DNA of 64,000 bases from UBA5972 sp964637875 (GCA_964637875.1 CAZWXK010000009.1:3954-67953); one strand, 5' to 3'. Positions 49,808 to 59,067 are shown, counted from the stretch's first letter. The notes: generated by a model from the letters alone, not told the origin. Program-made: numbers and translations.

Positions 49808-50824
49808 TCAGAAATGATCCTCGTATTTCTTGGCCAGTTCCTCGATATTGTCGGGCGGCCAGTCGACGATATCCATGCCCAGATGCAGGCCCATCGAAGT
49901 CAGCACTTCCTTGATCTCGTTCAGCGACTTGCGGCCAAAGTTCGGCGTGCGCAACATCTCGGCCTCGGTCTTCTGGATGAGGTCGCCGATATAGACGATA
50001 TTGTCGTTCTTCAGGCAGTTCGCCGACCGCACCGACAATTCCAGCTCGTCCACCTTTTTCAGCAGAAGCGGGTTGAAATCGAGGTCGTCCTCTTCCTCGG
50101 CCCGGCCGGCGGCCTCGGGCTCTTCGAAGTTGACGAAAATCGACAGCTGGTCCTGCAGGATACGGGCGGCAAAGGCGATTGCATCCTCGGGCGAGACCGA
50201 CCCGTCGGTATCGACCTTGAGCGTCAGCTTGTCATAATCCAGCACCTGCCCCTCGCGCGCGGGCTGAACGTCGTACGACACCTTGCGGATGGGCGAAAAG
50301 ATGGCATCGATCGGGATCAGTCCGATCGGCGCATCCTCGGGGCGGTTCTTGTCGGCAGCGACATAGCCCTTGCCGGTTTCAACCGTCAGCTCCATGAACA
50401 GCGACGCGCCCTCGTCCAGATGGCAGATGACGTGGTCCTTGTTCAGGATTTCGACCCCGTTGGTTTCCGAGATGTCGCCTGCAGTAACGACGCCAGGCCC
50501 CTTGGCCGAGATCGACAGGCGCTTGGGCCCCTCGACCTCCATCGAGATCGCAATGCCCTTGAGGTTGAGAACGATATCGGTCACGTCCTCGCGCACCCCG
50601 GCGACGCTGGAAAACTCGTGCAGAACATTGTCGATCTGCACGCTGGTGATGGCCGCCCCTTGCAGCGACGACAACAGCACGCGACGCAACGCATTGCCCA
50701 GCGTCAGGCCAAAGCCACGTTCGAGGGGTTCGGCCACGACGACAGCCTGTCGCATCGGATCGGCGCCGGGCTTGATGTCAAGCGCGGTCGGCCGAATGAG
50801 TTCCTGCCAATTCTTGTGGATCAT
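49808..50824 (-). CDS. rpoA: RNA polymerase alpha subunit
   Basis: 338 residues. The N-terminal dimerisation domain has MIHKNWQELIRP, AEPLERGFGLTLGNALRRVLL and VDTDGSVSPEDAI. The C-terminal domain, joined by an acidic linker, ends with SANCLKNDNIVYIGDLIQKTE and NFGRKSLNEIKEVL. It assembles the polymerase and contacts promoters and activators. Confidence 0.98.
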   Translation of the reverse strand: MIHKNWQELIRPTALDIKPGADPMRQAVVVAEPLERGFGLTLGNALRRVLLSSLQGAAITSVQIDNVLHEFSSVAGVREDVTDIVLNLKGIAISMEVEGPKRLSISAKGPGVVTAGDISETNGVEILNKDHVICHLDEGASLFMELTVETGKGYVAADKNRPEDAPIGLIPIDAIFSPIRKVSYDVQPAREGQVLDYDKLTLKVDTDGSVSPEDAIAFAARILQDQLSIFVNFEEPEAAGRAEEEDDLDFNPLLLKKVDELELSVRSANCLKNDNIVYIGDLIQKTEAEMLRTPNFGRKSLNEIKEVLTSMGLHLGMDIVDWPPDNIEELAKKYEDHF

Positions 50825-50901
50825 GTGTTAGCCTCCATTCCTGTTCACCGGCCCGGATCCTTTGGCAGGCGAACTCCCGAGGTTTTCAAAACGGATTCGG
50901 A

Positions 50902-50924
50902 CCGCCTCCCGGAAAACGGGGCGG
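50902..50924 (-). terminator. Hairpin between rpsK and rpoA
   Basis: CCGCC-t-CCCG pairs imperfectly with CGGGGCGG around GAAAA in a 114-base gap. Weak candidate for attenuation or processing. Confidence 0.35.
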
Positions 50925-50938
50925 CCCGACAATCAAAA

Positions 50939-51328
50939 TCAGACGCGGCGGCGTTTGGGCGGGCGGCATCCGTTATGCGGAATGGGCGTCACGTCGCGGA
51001 TCACCGTGATATTGAAGCCGACGGCAGCCAGGGCGCGCAGCGCACTTTCGCGGCCCGAACCGGGCCCCTGCACCTCGACTTCCAGCGTCTTGACGCCGTG
51101 TTCCTGCGCCTTGCGTCCCGCATCCTCGGCCGCGAGCTGTGCGGCATAGGGGGTGGACTTGCGCGATCCCTTGAACCCCACCGTGCCGGCCGATGACCAG
51201 GCGATGGCGTTGCCCTGTACGTCCGAAATCAGGATCTTGGTGTTGTTGAAGGACGAGTTCACATGCGCCACGCCTGTGGCGATGTTCTTGCGTTCCTTGC
51301 GCTTGGTACGAGTCTTGTCGCGTGCCAT
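50939..51328 (-). CDS. rpsK: 30S ribosomal protein uS11
   Basis: 129 residues. NIATGVAHVNSSFNNTKILI, AGTVGFKGSRKSTPYAAQLA and PIPHNGCRPPKRRRV are the family motifs. It follows rpsM by 15 bases. rpsD, which lies between rpsK and rpoA in gammaproteobacteria, is absent, as usual in alphaproteobacteria. Confidence 0.97.
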   Translation of the reverse strand: MARDKTRTKRKERKNIATGVAHVNSSFNNTKILISDVQGNAIAWSSAGTVGFKGSRKSTPYAAQLAAEDAGRKAQEHGVKTLEVEVQGPGSGRESALRALAAVGFNITVIRDVTPIPHNGCRPPKRRRV

Positions 51329-51343
51329 TGTCTGAACCCTCCC

Positions 51344-51712
51344 TTACTTCTTCTTGCCGGCGATGGGCCGGGCCGGGCCCTTGCGGGTCCGAGCATTGGT
51401 ATGAGTTCGCTGACCGCGAACGGGAAGGCCGCGACGATGGCGCAGACCGCGATAGCAGCCAAGATCCATCAAGCGCTTGATGTTCATCTGAACCTCGCGA
51501 CGCAGGTCGCCCTCGACGATGTAATTCGCATCGATATGTTCGCGGATTGCCAGAACCTCGGCATCCGACAATTCGTTCACACGGCGCATCTTTTCAATGC
51601 CGACAGCGTCACAGATCTGCTCGGCCGAGAGGCGGCCGATGCCGTGAATGTAGGTAAGCGCGATATGTACCGGTTTTTGGGCCGGAATGTTAACGCCAGC
51701 AATACGTGCCAC
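51344..51712 (-). CDS. rpsM: 30S ribosomal protein uS13
   Basis: 122 residues with a GTG start preceded by AGGAG. MARIAGVNIPAQKPVHIALTYI and the RGLRHRRGLPVRGQRTHTNA region are diagnostic. It contacts 16S head and tRNA. A 234-base gap with a hairpin separates it from adk. Confidence 0.97.
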   Translation of the reverse strand: MARIAGVNIPAQKPVHIALTYIHGIGRLSAEQICDAVGIEKMRRVNELSDAEVLAIREHIDANYIVEGDLRREVQMNIKRLMDLGCYRGLRHRRGLPVRGQRTHTNARTRKGPARPIAGKKK

Positions 51713-51890
51713 GTTAGCTCCTAACTTTCATTGCGGTTCCGTAATTCCAGAACCTTTTTTCACAACCAGAGCCCGGCACCCGGATGGTGTCTGGGCCATG
51801 CCCCGGGGTTCCGGGGACTTGAGGAGCGCCCGATTCGGGGCCCAAACCCCTTTATATCAAGCGATTCCCGCGTGCGGGATGGTGTCGTTT

Positions 51891-51906
51891 AGGGGCATAC
51901 GCCCCT
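51891..51906 (-). terminator. Hairpin downstream of adk
   Basis: AGGGGC-atac-GCCCCT, a perfect six-base stem about 40 bases after the adk stop. Part of a 234-base gap that may also carry a promoter for rpsM. Confidence 0.4.
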
Positions 51907-51946
51907 CACGTCAAGAGGGTATTCGCCACCGCCCGAGCGGCCCCAC

Positions 51947-52597
51947 TCAAACGCCCTCCAGGGCGGCAGTGATGGCGCCTGCAACCTCGTCAATCGAGCC
52001 CAGACCGTTCACCGTGTGCAACAGCCCCTTGGCATAATAATACCCGATCAGGGGCGATGTCTTCTTGTAATATTCCAGCAGGCGCTTTTTCAGGCTTTCC
52101 TCGTTGTCGTCTGCACGTCGCTTGAAGCTGCGGCCACCGCAGTTTTCGCATTTCCCGTCGGCCGGGATCGGTTTGGTCAGGTCGTTATAGACTTCTCCGC
52201 AACCGGCGCAGGTGGAACGTGCCGTGATGCGCTGCACCAGCGCATCGTCGTCAACCTCCATCGCAATAACACGATCGAGGGTCTGGCCGATGCGGTCCAG
52301 CAGTTCGCCCAGGGCATCGGCCTGTGCCAGGGTCCGGGGAAATCCGTCAAAGATGAAACCCCCCGGCGCCTTGACGGTGGTCAGCTTTTCCTCGATCAGG
52401 CCGATCACGATCTCGTCAGTCACAAGGTCGCCCCGGTCCATGACCTCGGCCACGCGCTGGCCCATTTCAGTGCCCGAGTTGCGTGCATCGCGCAGCATGT
52501 CCCCCGTGGAAAGCTGCACCATGTCGCGGGAATCCACAAGGCGGCGCGCCTGCGTTCCCTTGCCGGCGCCCGGCGGGCCGAGAAGTATGATATTCAT
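51947..52597 (-). CDS. adk: Adenylate kinase
   Basis: 216 residues, long-lid type. P-loop GPPGAGKGTQA, AMP site STGDMLRDA, and FDGFPRTLAQA. The lid contains four cysteines, C-x2-C in CAGCG and C-x2-C in CENCG, so it probably binds structural zinc. It interconverts ATP, ADP and AMP. Start overlaps the secY stop by four bases. Confidence 0.96.
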   Translation of the reverse strand: MNIILLGPPGAGKGTQARRLVDSRDMVQLSTGDMLRDARNSGTEMGQRVAEVMDRGDLVTDEIVIGLIEEKLTTVKAPGGFIFDGFPRTLAQADALGELLDRIGQTLDRVIAMEVDDDALVQRITARSTCAGCGEVYNDLTKPIPADGKCENCGGRSFKRRADDNEESLKKRLLEYYKKTSPLIGYYYAKGLLHTVNGLGSIDEVAGAITAALEGV

Positions 52598-53958
52598 CTG
52601 CGAGCGGGTCCTTTCCGCGCCTTGCCCTTGCGGCCCTTGCCGCGCAACTTGGATTTCTCGATCAGGCCTTCATACTGGTGCGCAAGCATGTGCGACTGTA
52701 CCTGGCTGATGGTATCCATCGTGACAGACACCACGATCAGAACCGACGTGCCCCCGAAATAGAACGGCACATTGAACTGGGCCTGCATCAGCTCGGGCAG
52801 CAACGAGACTGCGACCAGATAGACCGATCCGACGACCAACAGACGGTTCACGACATAATCCAGATACTCGGCGGTCTTTGCGCCGGGCCGGATACCGGGA
52901 ACGAATCCGTTCTGGCTCTTGAGGTTGTCGGCCACCTCGTCTGTCTTGAAGGCGACGTTGGCGGTGTAGAAATACGAGAAGAAGACAATCATCGCCGCGT
53001 AAAAGATCAGGTACAGCGGCTGTCCCCGGCCGAAATATGCCAGGATCGTGTTCATGATGCCCGAATCCTGCGCGCCCGAAAAGGTGCTGATCGTCGTCGG
53101 CAGCAAAAGCAACGATGACGCAAAGATCACCGGAATGACGCCCGACGGATTCAGCTTGATTGGCAGGTGGCTGCTTTCGCCGCCATACATCTTCATGCCG
53201 ACCTGTCGGCGTGGATACTGGATATGCACCTTTCGCATCGCGCGCTCGACAAACACGATGAAGGTGATCACGGCAACCACCACGATTGCGACCCCCACGA
53301 TCAGGGCCGGGCTGATTGCACCCGAACGGCCCTGCGCCAGGAATTGCGCAACAGCGGCCGGAATACGCGCAATGATTCCGACAAAGATGATCAGCGAAAC
53401 GCCGTTGCCGATACCGCGCGCGGTAATCTGTTCGCCCAGCCACATGAGGAACATGGTACCCCCAACCAGCGTGACAACGGTCGAGATGCGGAAGAACCAG
53501 CCCGGATCGACCGCCAGATCGCCGGCCTCGATACTGACTGCCAGGGCATAGGCCTGGAATGTCGCCAGCAGGACGGTGCCATAGCGGGTGTACTGGTTGA
53601 TCTTCTTGCGGCCCTGTTCGCCCTCTTTCTTGAGCTGTTCGAGCTGCGGAACCATGGCCGTCATCAGCTGCACGATGATGGAGGCCGAAATATAGGGCAT
53701 GATCCCCAGGGCAAAGATGGCCATGCGGCCGATCGCGCCGCCGGTAAACATCTGCAGCATGCCGCCGATGCCGGATTGGGCGTTATCGACGAATTCCTTC
53801 AACGCCGCGGCATCGATCCCCGGAACGGGAATATAGGTGCCAAGCCGGTATACGATCAGAAGGCCGATGGCAAAGAGGATCCTCTGCCGCAGTTCGGTCG
53901 CCTTTCCCAAGGTGCTCCAACTCAGGTTGGCGGCCATCTGTTCCGCTGCCGAAGCCAT
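52594..53958 (-). CDS. secY: Preprotein translocase subunit SecY
   Basis: 454 residues with ten membrane helices. LRQRILFAIGLLIVYRLGTY near the N-terminus, PGIDAAAL in the plug region, and the cytoplasmic loop FVERAMRKVHIQYPRRQVG are typical. The start at 53958 (MASAAEQMAANL) follows AAAGGAAC. It forms the protein-conducting channel with SecE and SecG. Confidence 0.97.
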   Translation of the reverse strand: MASAAEQMAANLSWSTLGKATELRQRILFAIGLLIVYRLGTYIPVPGIDAAALKEFVDNAQSGIGGMLQMFTGGAIGRMAIFALGIMPYISASIIVQLMTAMVPQLEQLKKEGEQGRKKINQYTRYGTVLLATFQAYALAVSIEAGDLAVDPGWFFRISTVVTLVGGTMFLMWLGEQITARGIGNGVSLIIFVGIIARIPAAVAQFLAQGRSGAISPALIVGVAIVVVAVITFIVFVERAMRKVHIQYPRRQVGMKMYGGESSHLPIKLNPSGVIPVIFASSLLLLPTTISTFSGAQDSGIMNTILAYFGRGQPLYLIFYAAMIVFFSYFYTANVAFKTDEVADNLKSQNGFVPGIRPGAKTAEYLDYVVNRLLVVGSVYLVAVSLLPELMQAQFNVPFYFGGTSVLIVVSVTMDTISQVQSHMLAHQYEGLIEKSKLRGKGRKGKARKGPARR

Positions 53959-54063
53959 GCCTGTTCCTTTCGCAAAAATGCCGCCTGACCCGAATCTCAG
54001 GCCACGCGGCACGTAAAATTCTTCGCCTTGTCATGTAAGGGGCAAGCCCGCCCCCCACAAGGC

Positions 54064-54537
54064 CTATTGTGCCGCGCTGGCCTGTCCCGTTTTCAGGGTT
54101 CCGCCCGCGGCCTCGACCGCCTTGATCGCCGATTGCGATGCGCCCGTGACCTGCAAATCGACCCTGGCCTTGAATTCGCCCTTGGCCAGGATGCGCACAC
54201 CGTCGCGCACGCGACGCACCAGACCCGATTCAACCAGCACCTCCTCGGTGATGGGCTTTTTCGGGTCGATCTTTTTCGCATCGATGAATTTTTGCAGCAG
54301 GCCCAGATTCACCACCGCGTGACGCTTGCGGTTGATGTTGTTGAAGCCGCGTTTGGGCAGGCGCATATACAGCGGCATCTGCCCGCCTTCATAGCCGTTC
54401 AGGGCAACGCCCGAACGCGATTTCTGGCCCTTGATGCCGCGGCCGCCGGTCTTGCCGGTTCCCGACCCGGGACCACGCCCGACACGTTTGCGGGGCTTGG
54501 TTGCGCCGGGATTGTCACGCAGTTGATTCAGTTTCAT
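54064..54537 (-). CDS. rplO: 50S ribosomal protein uL15
   Basis: 157 residues from the ATG at 54535-54537. MKLNQLRDNPGATKPRKRVG, GRGPGSGTGKTGGRGIKGQ, and GFEGGQMPLYMRLPKRGF-like segments (here GYEGGQMPLYMRLPKRG) identify it. A 257-base gap with a terminator-like hairpin separates it from rpmD. Confidence 0.97.
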   Translation of the reverse strand: MKLNQLRDNPGATKPRKRVGRGPGSGTGKTGGRGIKGQKSRSGVALNGYEGGQMPLYMRLPKRGFNNINRKRHAVVNLGLLQKFIDAKKIDPKKPITEEVLVESGLVRRVRDGVRILAKGEFKARVDLQVTGASQSAIKAVEAAGGTLKTGQASAAQ

Positions 54538-54738
54538 GTCGCTTCTCCTGTGGCCGGATGTGGCCCCCGAAGCGTAATGGGGCCAAACGCGGCATTTGAA
54601 AGATGTGATCAGACGGCACATGGGCCGCCTTGGGGGCGCGTATAGACGCTGGCCGGGCGGGGATCAAGGGGCATTGGCCCCCATGGCTGGCCGACGGGCA
54701 ATGTCCGGGCAAACGAAATCGATATGCCGGAACGAGAA

Positions 54739-54762
54739 CGCCCCGCAGGTTTTCGCGGGGCG
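54739..54762 (-). terminator. Terminator-like hairpin between rpmD and rplO
   Basis: CGCCCCGC and GCGGGGCG form an eight-base stem around an eight-base loop, followed on the minus strand by TTCTCGTT. It lies in an unusually long 257-base gap inside the spc part of the cluster. Confidence 0.6.
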
Positions 54763-54794
54763 CTATCATTTTTCGGCCGTCTACGGAAAGACGT

Positions 54795-54983
54795 TCAGCC
54801 TTTTTCCTCGACGATCTCGACCAGATGCGGGATCTTGGCGACCATGCCGCGGATGGCGGGGGTATCTTCCAGTTCGCGCGTCTTGTGCATCTTGTTCAGG
54901 CCCAGACCGATCAGCGTCTGGCGCTGCTTGGCCGGACGGCGGATCGGGCTGCCGATCTGTTTGACGACGATTGTCTTAGCCAT
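54795..54983 (-). CDS. rpmD: 50S ribosomal protein uL30
   Basis: 62 residues: MAKTIVVKQIGSPIRRPAKQ, then RQTLIGLGLNKMHKTREL. It follows rpsE by five bases. Confidence 0.96.
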   Translation of the reverse strand: MAKTIVVKQIGSPIRRPAKQRQTLIGLGLNKMHKTRELEDTPAIRGMVAKIPHLVEIVEEKG

Positions 54984-54988
54984 GTGTC

Positions 54989-55564
54989 TCAGGCCTCCGC
55001 TTTTTCGGCCGTGGCCGCCGGAGCGGGCTCATGCGCCTTGGGCAGGATCTCGGAAACCTTGCGACCGCGACGCTGGGCGACCATGCGCGGCGAGGATTCC
55101 TTCATCAACCCGTCCATGGTGGCACGGATCATGTTGTAGGGGTTTTGCGAGCCGATCGATTTCGACACCACGTCCTGGATACCAAGCATCTCGAACACGG
55201 CGCGCATCGGACCACCGGCGATGATGCCGGTACCGGCGGGGGCCGGACGCATCACGACCTTGCCGGCACCGTGGCGCCCCTCGATGTCGTGGTGCAGGGT
55301 GCGGCCCTCGCGCAGCGGAACCCGAATCATCTGCCGTTTTGCCTGTTCGGTTGCCTTGCGGATGGCTTCGGGCACTTCCTTGGCCTTGCCCTTGCCGAAA
55401 CCGACGCGGCCTTTCTGGTCGCCGACGACAACCAGCGCGGCGAATCCGAACCGCTTGCCACCCTTGACGGTTTTCGACACGCGGTTGATGGCCACGAGGC
55501 GATCGGCGAATTCCGGGGTTTCGTCGCGATCGCGACCTCTCCGGCGGTTATCTTCTCTTGCCAT
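54989..55564 (-). CDS. rpsE: 30S ribosomal protein uS5
   Basis: 191 residues. The core has VAINRVSKTVKGGKRFGFAA, GRVGFGKGKAKEVPEAIRKA, and APAGTGIIAGGPMRAVFEML. There is an arginine-rich N-terminal segment and an Ala/Glu-rich tail. It lies at the mRNA entry site and affects decoding accuracy. Confidence 0.97.
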   Translation of the reverse strand: MAREDNRRRGRDRDETPEFADRLVAINRVSKTVKGGKRFGFAALVVVGDQKGRVGFGKGKAKEVPEAIRKATEQAKRQMIRVPLREGRTLHHDIEGRHGAGKVVMRPAPAGTGIIAGGPMRAVFEMLGIQDVVSKSIGSQNPYNMIRATMDGLMKESSPRMVAQRRGRKVSEILPKAHEPAPAATAEKAEA

Positions 55565-55576
55565 TCCGGATACTCC

Positions 55577-55936
55577 TCAGAATTTCAGGCCGCCCTCGCG
55601 GGCAGCGTCAGCCAGGGCCTTGATCTTCCCGTGATACAGGAAACCCCCGCGGTCAAAATAGCACTCGTCGATACCGGCCTTTTTCGCGCGCTCGGCAATT
55701 GCCGCGCCCACCTTGGCCGAGGCCTCGACGTTGTTCTTGCCGACAACGCCCAGATCCTTTTCGAGGCTGGAAGCCGAACACAGGGTCACGCCGCGAACGT
55801 CGTCGATCAACTGGACCGAGATGTTCTTGTTCGAGCGATGAACGCTCAGACGAGGGCGGCCGCCCGCATGCTTGCGAAGTTTGTTCCGAACGCGCAGACG
55901 GCGCCTAAGGAACAGATTGCGCTTTGATGTAGCCAT
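55577..55936 (-). CDS. rplR: 50S ribosomal protein uL18
   Basis: 119 residues. RLSVHRSNKNISVQLIDDV and VGAAIAERAKKAGIDECYFDRGGFLYHGKIKA-type C-terminus (residues about 80-110). It binds 5S rRNA. Confidence 0.96.
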   Translation of the reverse strand: MATSKRNLFLRRRLRVRNKLRKHAGGRPRLSVHRSNKNISVQLIDDVRGVTLCSASSLEKDLGVVGKNNVEASAKVGAAIAERAKKAGIDECYFDRGGFLYHGKIKALADAAREGGLKF

Positions 55937-55948
55937 GTCTCTGGTTCC

Positions 55949-56482
55949 TTATTTCTTTTTACCTTCCTTGCGGAAGATATATTCGTCTTTGTACTTGATG
56001 CCCTTGCCCTTGTAGGGCTCGGGCTTGCGCCATTCGCGGATCTTCGCGGCAACCTCGCCCACGACCTGCTGATCGATGCCCTCGACGGTGATTTCCGTCG
56101 GCTTGGGGACGGTGACCGTCACGTCATCAGGCACCTCGAAATTCACGTCATGCGACAGGCCGAGCGACAGTTTCAGGATCTTGCCCTGCATCTGCGCACG
56201 ATAACCGATGCCGTTGATTTCAAGCTCTTTCCTGAATCCCCGGGTCACGCCGGTCACGCAGTTTGCGATCTGGGTGCGGGTCATCCCCCACTGCTGGCGC
56301 GCGCGCTTGGAATTGCCGCGCGGCGTCACGGTGATCAGATTGCCATCCAGGGTGATGGTCACATCATCGGTCGCGGTAAAGATCCGGGTGCCCTTGGGAC
56401 CCTTGACCTCGACCGTCTGGCCCGAGACATTCGCGGTGACGCCGCTGGGCAGCTCTACCGGTTTCTTGCCAATACGAGACAT
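55949..56482 (-). CDS. rplF: 50S ribosomal protein uL6
   Basis: 177 residues from the ATG at 56480-56482. MSRIGKKPVELPSGVTANVS opens the protein, and EWRKPEPYKGKGIKYKDEYI is the conserved C-terminus. Located near the factor-binding region. Confidence 0.97.
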   Translation of the reverse strand: MSRIGKKPVELPSGVTANVSGQTVEVKGPKGTRIFTATDDVTITLDGNLITVTPRGNSKRARQQWGMTRTQIANCVTGVTRGFRKELEINGIGYRAQMQGKILKLSLGLSHDVNFEVPDDVTVTVPKPTEITVEGIDQQVVGEVAAKIREWRKPEPYKGKGIKYKDEYIFRKEGKKK

Positions 56483-56492
56483 ACCACCCTCC

Positions 56493-56891
56493 TCAGAAGA
56501 CGGTGCACAGGACTTCGCCACCGACATTGTCGGTACGGGCCTGTGCATCGGACATCACGCCCCGGGGCGTCGAGACAATCGCGATTCCCAGGCCCTGACG
56601 AACCTGCGGAATATCCTTGACGCCGGCATATACCCGGCGGCCGGGTTTCGAGACGCGCTTGATTTCGCGGATCACCGGGGTGCCATCGAAATATTTGAGG
56701 CTTATCTCGATTTCCGGGTGACCGGCATCATTGGTGACTTCTTCGTAGCCCCGGATATAGCCTTCGCCCTTGAGCACATCCAGCACCCAGCGACGCAGCT
56801 TGGATGCCGGCGTCCGAACGGTGGACTTGCCGCGCATCTGCGCGTTGCGGATACGGGTCAGCATATCGCCGAGAGGATCGTTCATTGACAT
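56493..56891 (-). CDS. rpsH: 30S ribosomal protein uS8
   Basis: 132 residues. NDPLGDMLTRIRNAQMRGK, ISLKYFDGTPVIREIKRVSK, and the C-terminal GIAIVSTPRGVMSDAQAR with GGEVLCTVF. In other bacteria it represses the spc operon by binding its mRNA near rplE. Confidence 0.97.
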   Translation of the reverse strand: MSMNDPLGDMLTRIRNAQMRGKSTVRTPASKLRRWVLDVLKGEGYIRGYEEVTNDAGHPEIEISLKYFDGTPVIREIKRVSKPGRRVYAGVKDIPQVRQGLGIAIVSTPRGVMSDAQARTDNVGGEVLCTVF

Positions 56892-56905
56892 ATCTCGGAC
56901 CTCCC

Positions 56906-57211
56906 TTACCAGCTCGACTTGACCATGCCCGGGATCTGGCCGTTGCTGGCCAGATCACGCAGCGCGATCCGCGATACCTTGAGTTTGCGATAATAACCCT
57001 TCGGACGACCCGTGATCTGGCAGCGATTGTGCAGCCGGGTCGGCGACGAGTTGCGGGGCAGTTTCGCCAGCTTCAGACGCGCCTTGAAACGCTCTTCCAT
57101 CGGCAGGTCCTGGTTATTCGCGATTTCCTTCAGCGCGGCGCGCCTGGCGGCATATTTCGCCACCAGTTTCTGGCGCTTGACTTCGCGTTGGACCATTGCA
57201 GCTTTTGCCAT
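56906..57211 (-). CDS. rpsN: 30S ribosomal protein uS14, zinc-independent long form
   Basis: 101 residues with a single cysteine, so it is the C-minus form without a zinc ribbon. SSPTRLHNRCQITGRPKGYY and GLASFGQIPGMVKSSW-like end (here ASNGQIPGMVKSSW). Confidence 0.96.
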   Translation of the reverse strand: MAKAAMVQREVKRQKLVAKYAARRAALKEIANNQDLPMEERFKARLKLAKLPRNSSPTRLHNRCQITGRPKGYYRKLKVSRIALRDLASNGQIPGMVKSSW

Positions 57212-57232
57212 GATAAATCTCCTTGACGCGCG

Positions 57233-57784
57233 TCACGCGTTGAACGGCATGTTGAAATGCTTCAACAGGCTCTTGGCTTCGGCATCGGTGTTTGCGGTGG
57301 TGCAGATGACGATATCCATACCCCAGATCTGATCGACCTTGTCGAAATCGATCTCGGGAAAGACGATATGCTCCCTGAGCCCCATCGCATAGTTGCCGCG
57401 CCCGTCGAAACTCTTGGCCGAGACGCCGCGAAAATCGCGCACGCGCGGCATGGCGATCGTGATCAGGCGGTCCAGGAATTCATACATCCGGTCACCGCGC
57501 AGCGTGACCTTGACACCCAACGGCATGTCTTCGCGCACCTTGAAGCCGGCGATCGACTTCTTGGCGCGGGTGATGACGGCCTTCTGGCCGGCGATGGTGG
57601 TCAGGTCTGCCTCGGCCGAGCGGATCTTCTTGCTGTCGGCCACGGCCTCGCCAATACCCATGTTCAGCACGATCTTGTCGAGCCGCGGGATCTGCATGTC
57701 GTTCTTGTAGGCGAATTCTTCTTTCAGCGCCGAACGGATCTTGTCCGTGTATTGCGCCTTCAGGCGGGGGGTATAATCAGCCAT
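57233..57784 (-). CDS. rplE: 50S ribosomal protein uL5
   Basis: 183 residues. PRLDKIVLNMGIGEAVADSK, KKSIAGFKVREDMPLGVKVT, and GRGNYAMGLREHIVFPEIDF. It binds 5S rRNA. Its start overlaps the rplX stop by eight bases. Confidence 0.97.
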   Translation of the reverse strand: MADYTPRLKAQYTDKIRSALKEEFAYKNDMQIPRLDKIVLNMGIGEAVADSKKIRSAEADLTTIAGQKAVITRAKKSIAGFKVREDMPLGVKVTLRGDRMYEFLDRLITIAMPRVRDFRGVSAKSFDGRGNYAMGLREHIVFPEIDFDKVDQIWGMDIVICTTANTDAEAKSLLKHFNMPFNA

Positions 57785-58091
57785 CGATCACTGCTCCCGA
57801 TTTCTTGGCGTAGCGTACCTTCTTGTCGCCCTCGACGCGGAAACCGACACGGGTCGGGCCGCCTTTCTCGGGATCGACAAGCGCCAGGTTCGACAGGTCG
57901 ATGGGCATTTCCATCGGGATCCGCCCGCCCTGCGAATTCGCGCTCTGCTTGGTGTGGCGGATGGCGACATTGACGCCGGTGACAACGGCCTTGCCGGTCT
58001 TGGGGCTGACCGAGGCGATTTCGCCTTCCTTGCCCTTGTCCTTGCCGGCCAGAACGATGACCTTGTCACCCTTTTTCAGCTTGGCAGCCAT
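57777..58091 (-). CDS. rplX: 50S ribosomal protein uL24
   Basis: 104 residues. AKLKKGDKVIVLAGKDKGKE is the KOW motif, followed by GGRIPMEMPIDLSNLALVDP and VGFRVEGDKKVRYAKKSG. Assembly initiator of the 50S subunit. Confidence 0.96.
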   Translation of the reverse strand: MAAKLKKGDKVIVLAGKDKGKEGEIASVSPKTGKAVVTGVNVAIRHTKQSANSQGGRIPMEMPIDLSNLALVDPEKGGPTRVGFRVEGDKKVRYAKKSGAVIDG

Positions 58092-58092
58092 C

Positions 58093-58461
58093 TTACAGCA
58101 CCTCCGGGGCGAGCGAGATGATCTTCATGAAGTTCTTGGCGCGCAGCTCGCGCACGACCGGCCCGAAGATACGGGTGCCGATGGGCTCGCCAGCGTTGTT
58201 GAGGATGACCGCGGCGTTCCGGTCAAACCGGATGGCCGTGCCGTCTTCGCGACGGACTTCCTTGGCGGTACGCACCACCACTGCCTTGCGAACGTCGCCT
58301 TTCTTCACGCGACCGCGCGGAATGGCCTCTTTCACCGAGACAACGATGATATCCCCAACGGAGGCATATTTCCGCTTGGAGCCGCCCAGAACCTTGATGC
58401 ACTGCACCCGGCGTGCGCCGGAGTTGTCAGCTACATCCAGATTTGTCTGCATCTGGATCAT
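58093..58461 (-). CDS. rplN: 50S ribosomal protein uL14
   Basis: 122 residues. MIQMQTNLDVADNSGARRVQ, VVVRTAKEVRREDGTAIRFD, and RIFGPVVRELRAKNFMKIIS. It starts 81 bases after rpsQ; the gap has GTGGGG/CCCCAC arms (58479-58484 and 58502-58507). Confidence 0.97.
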   Translation of the reverse strand: MIQMQTNLDVADNSGARRVQCIKVLGGSKRKYASVGDIIVVSVKEAIPRGRVKKGDVRKAVVVRTAKEVRREDGTAIRFDRNAAVILNNAGEPIGTRIFGPVVRELRAKNFMKIISLAPEVL

Positions 58462-58542
58462 GTGGTTTCTCCCGACCTGTGGGGACCTGTTGCAGTTCCG
58501 GCCCCACGGTTTCGATTAAACTGGATGTCGATTTCCCAGGCC

Positions 58543-58779
58543 TCAGGATGCCTCGGTCACGACCTCCCAGCGTTTGGTCTTCGAGTGCGGTGCACATTCG
58601 CGGATGCGAACGCTGTCACCGACCTTGAACTGGTTGCTTGCATCGTGAGCCCGATATTTCTTGGACTTGCGAATGGTCTTTTTCAGAACCGGATGCGTGA
58701 AACGACGTTCCACCAGAACGGTAACGGTCTGGTCGTTCTTGTCGCTGGTCACTGTGCCCTGAAGAATACGCTTTGGCAT
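58543..58779 (-). CDS. rpsQ: 30S ribosomal protein uS17
   Basis: 78 residues. MPKRILQGTVTSDKNDQTVT and RFTHPVLKKTIRKSKKYRAH, then GDSVRIRECAPHSKTKRWEV. Early 30S assembly protein. Confidence 0.96.
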   Translation of the reverse strand: MPKRILQGTVTSDKNDQTVTVLVERRFTHPVLKKTIRKSKKYRAHDASNQFKVGDSVRIRECAPHSKTKRWEVVTEAS

Positions 58780-58793
58780 GGTTCACGCTTCCT

Positions 58794-58997
58794 CTAGTCT
58801 GCCGCCGCTTGCGCGGCTTTCTCGTTCAGTACGGTCAGAACCCGCGCCACGTCGCGGCGTACGGCGCGCATGCGGGCCGTGTTCTCCAGTGCACCGCTGG
58901 CCTGCTGAAAACGGAGGTTGAACGCCTCTTTCTTCAGGTTCGCCAGCTCGTCGCGCAGCTGGTCGGGTGTCTTGTCTCTCAACTCGGCAGCGTCCAT
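58794..58997 (-). CDS. rpmC: 50S ribosomal protein uL29
   Basis: 67 residues: MDAAELRDKTPDQLRDELAN, KKEAFNLRFQQASGALENTA and RRDVARVLTVL. It lies at the tunnel exit and helps bind SRP and trigger factor. Confidence 0.96.
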   Translation of the reverse strand: MDAAELRDKTPDQLRDELANLKKEAFNLRFQQASGALENTARMRAVRRDVARVLTVLNEKAAQAAAD

Positions 58998-59067
58998 CGC
59001 ATACCATCCTTCTTTCAGAAGTCACCGGACCGGGTCGGCCGGTGCTTTTCCAACAAAAACGCCTGAA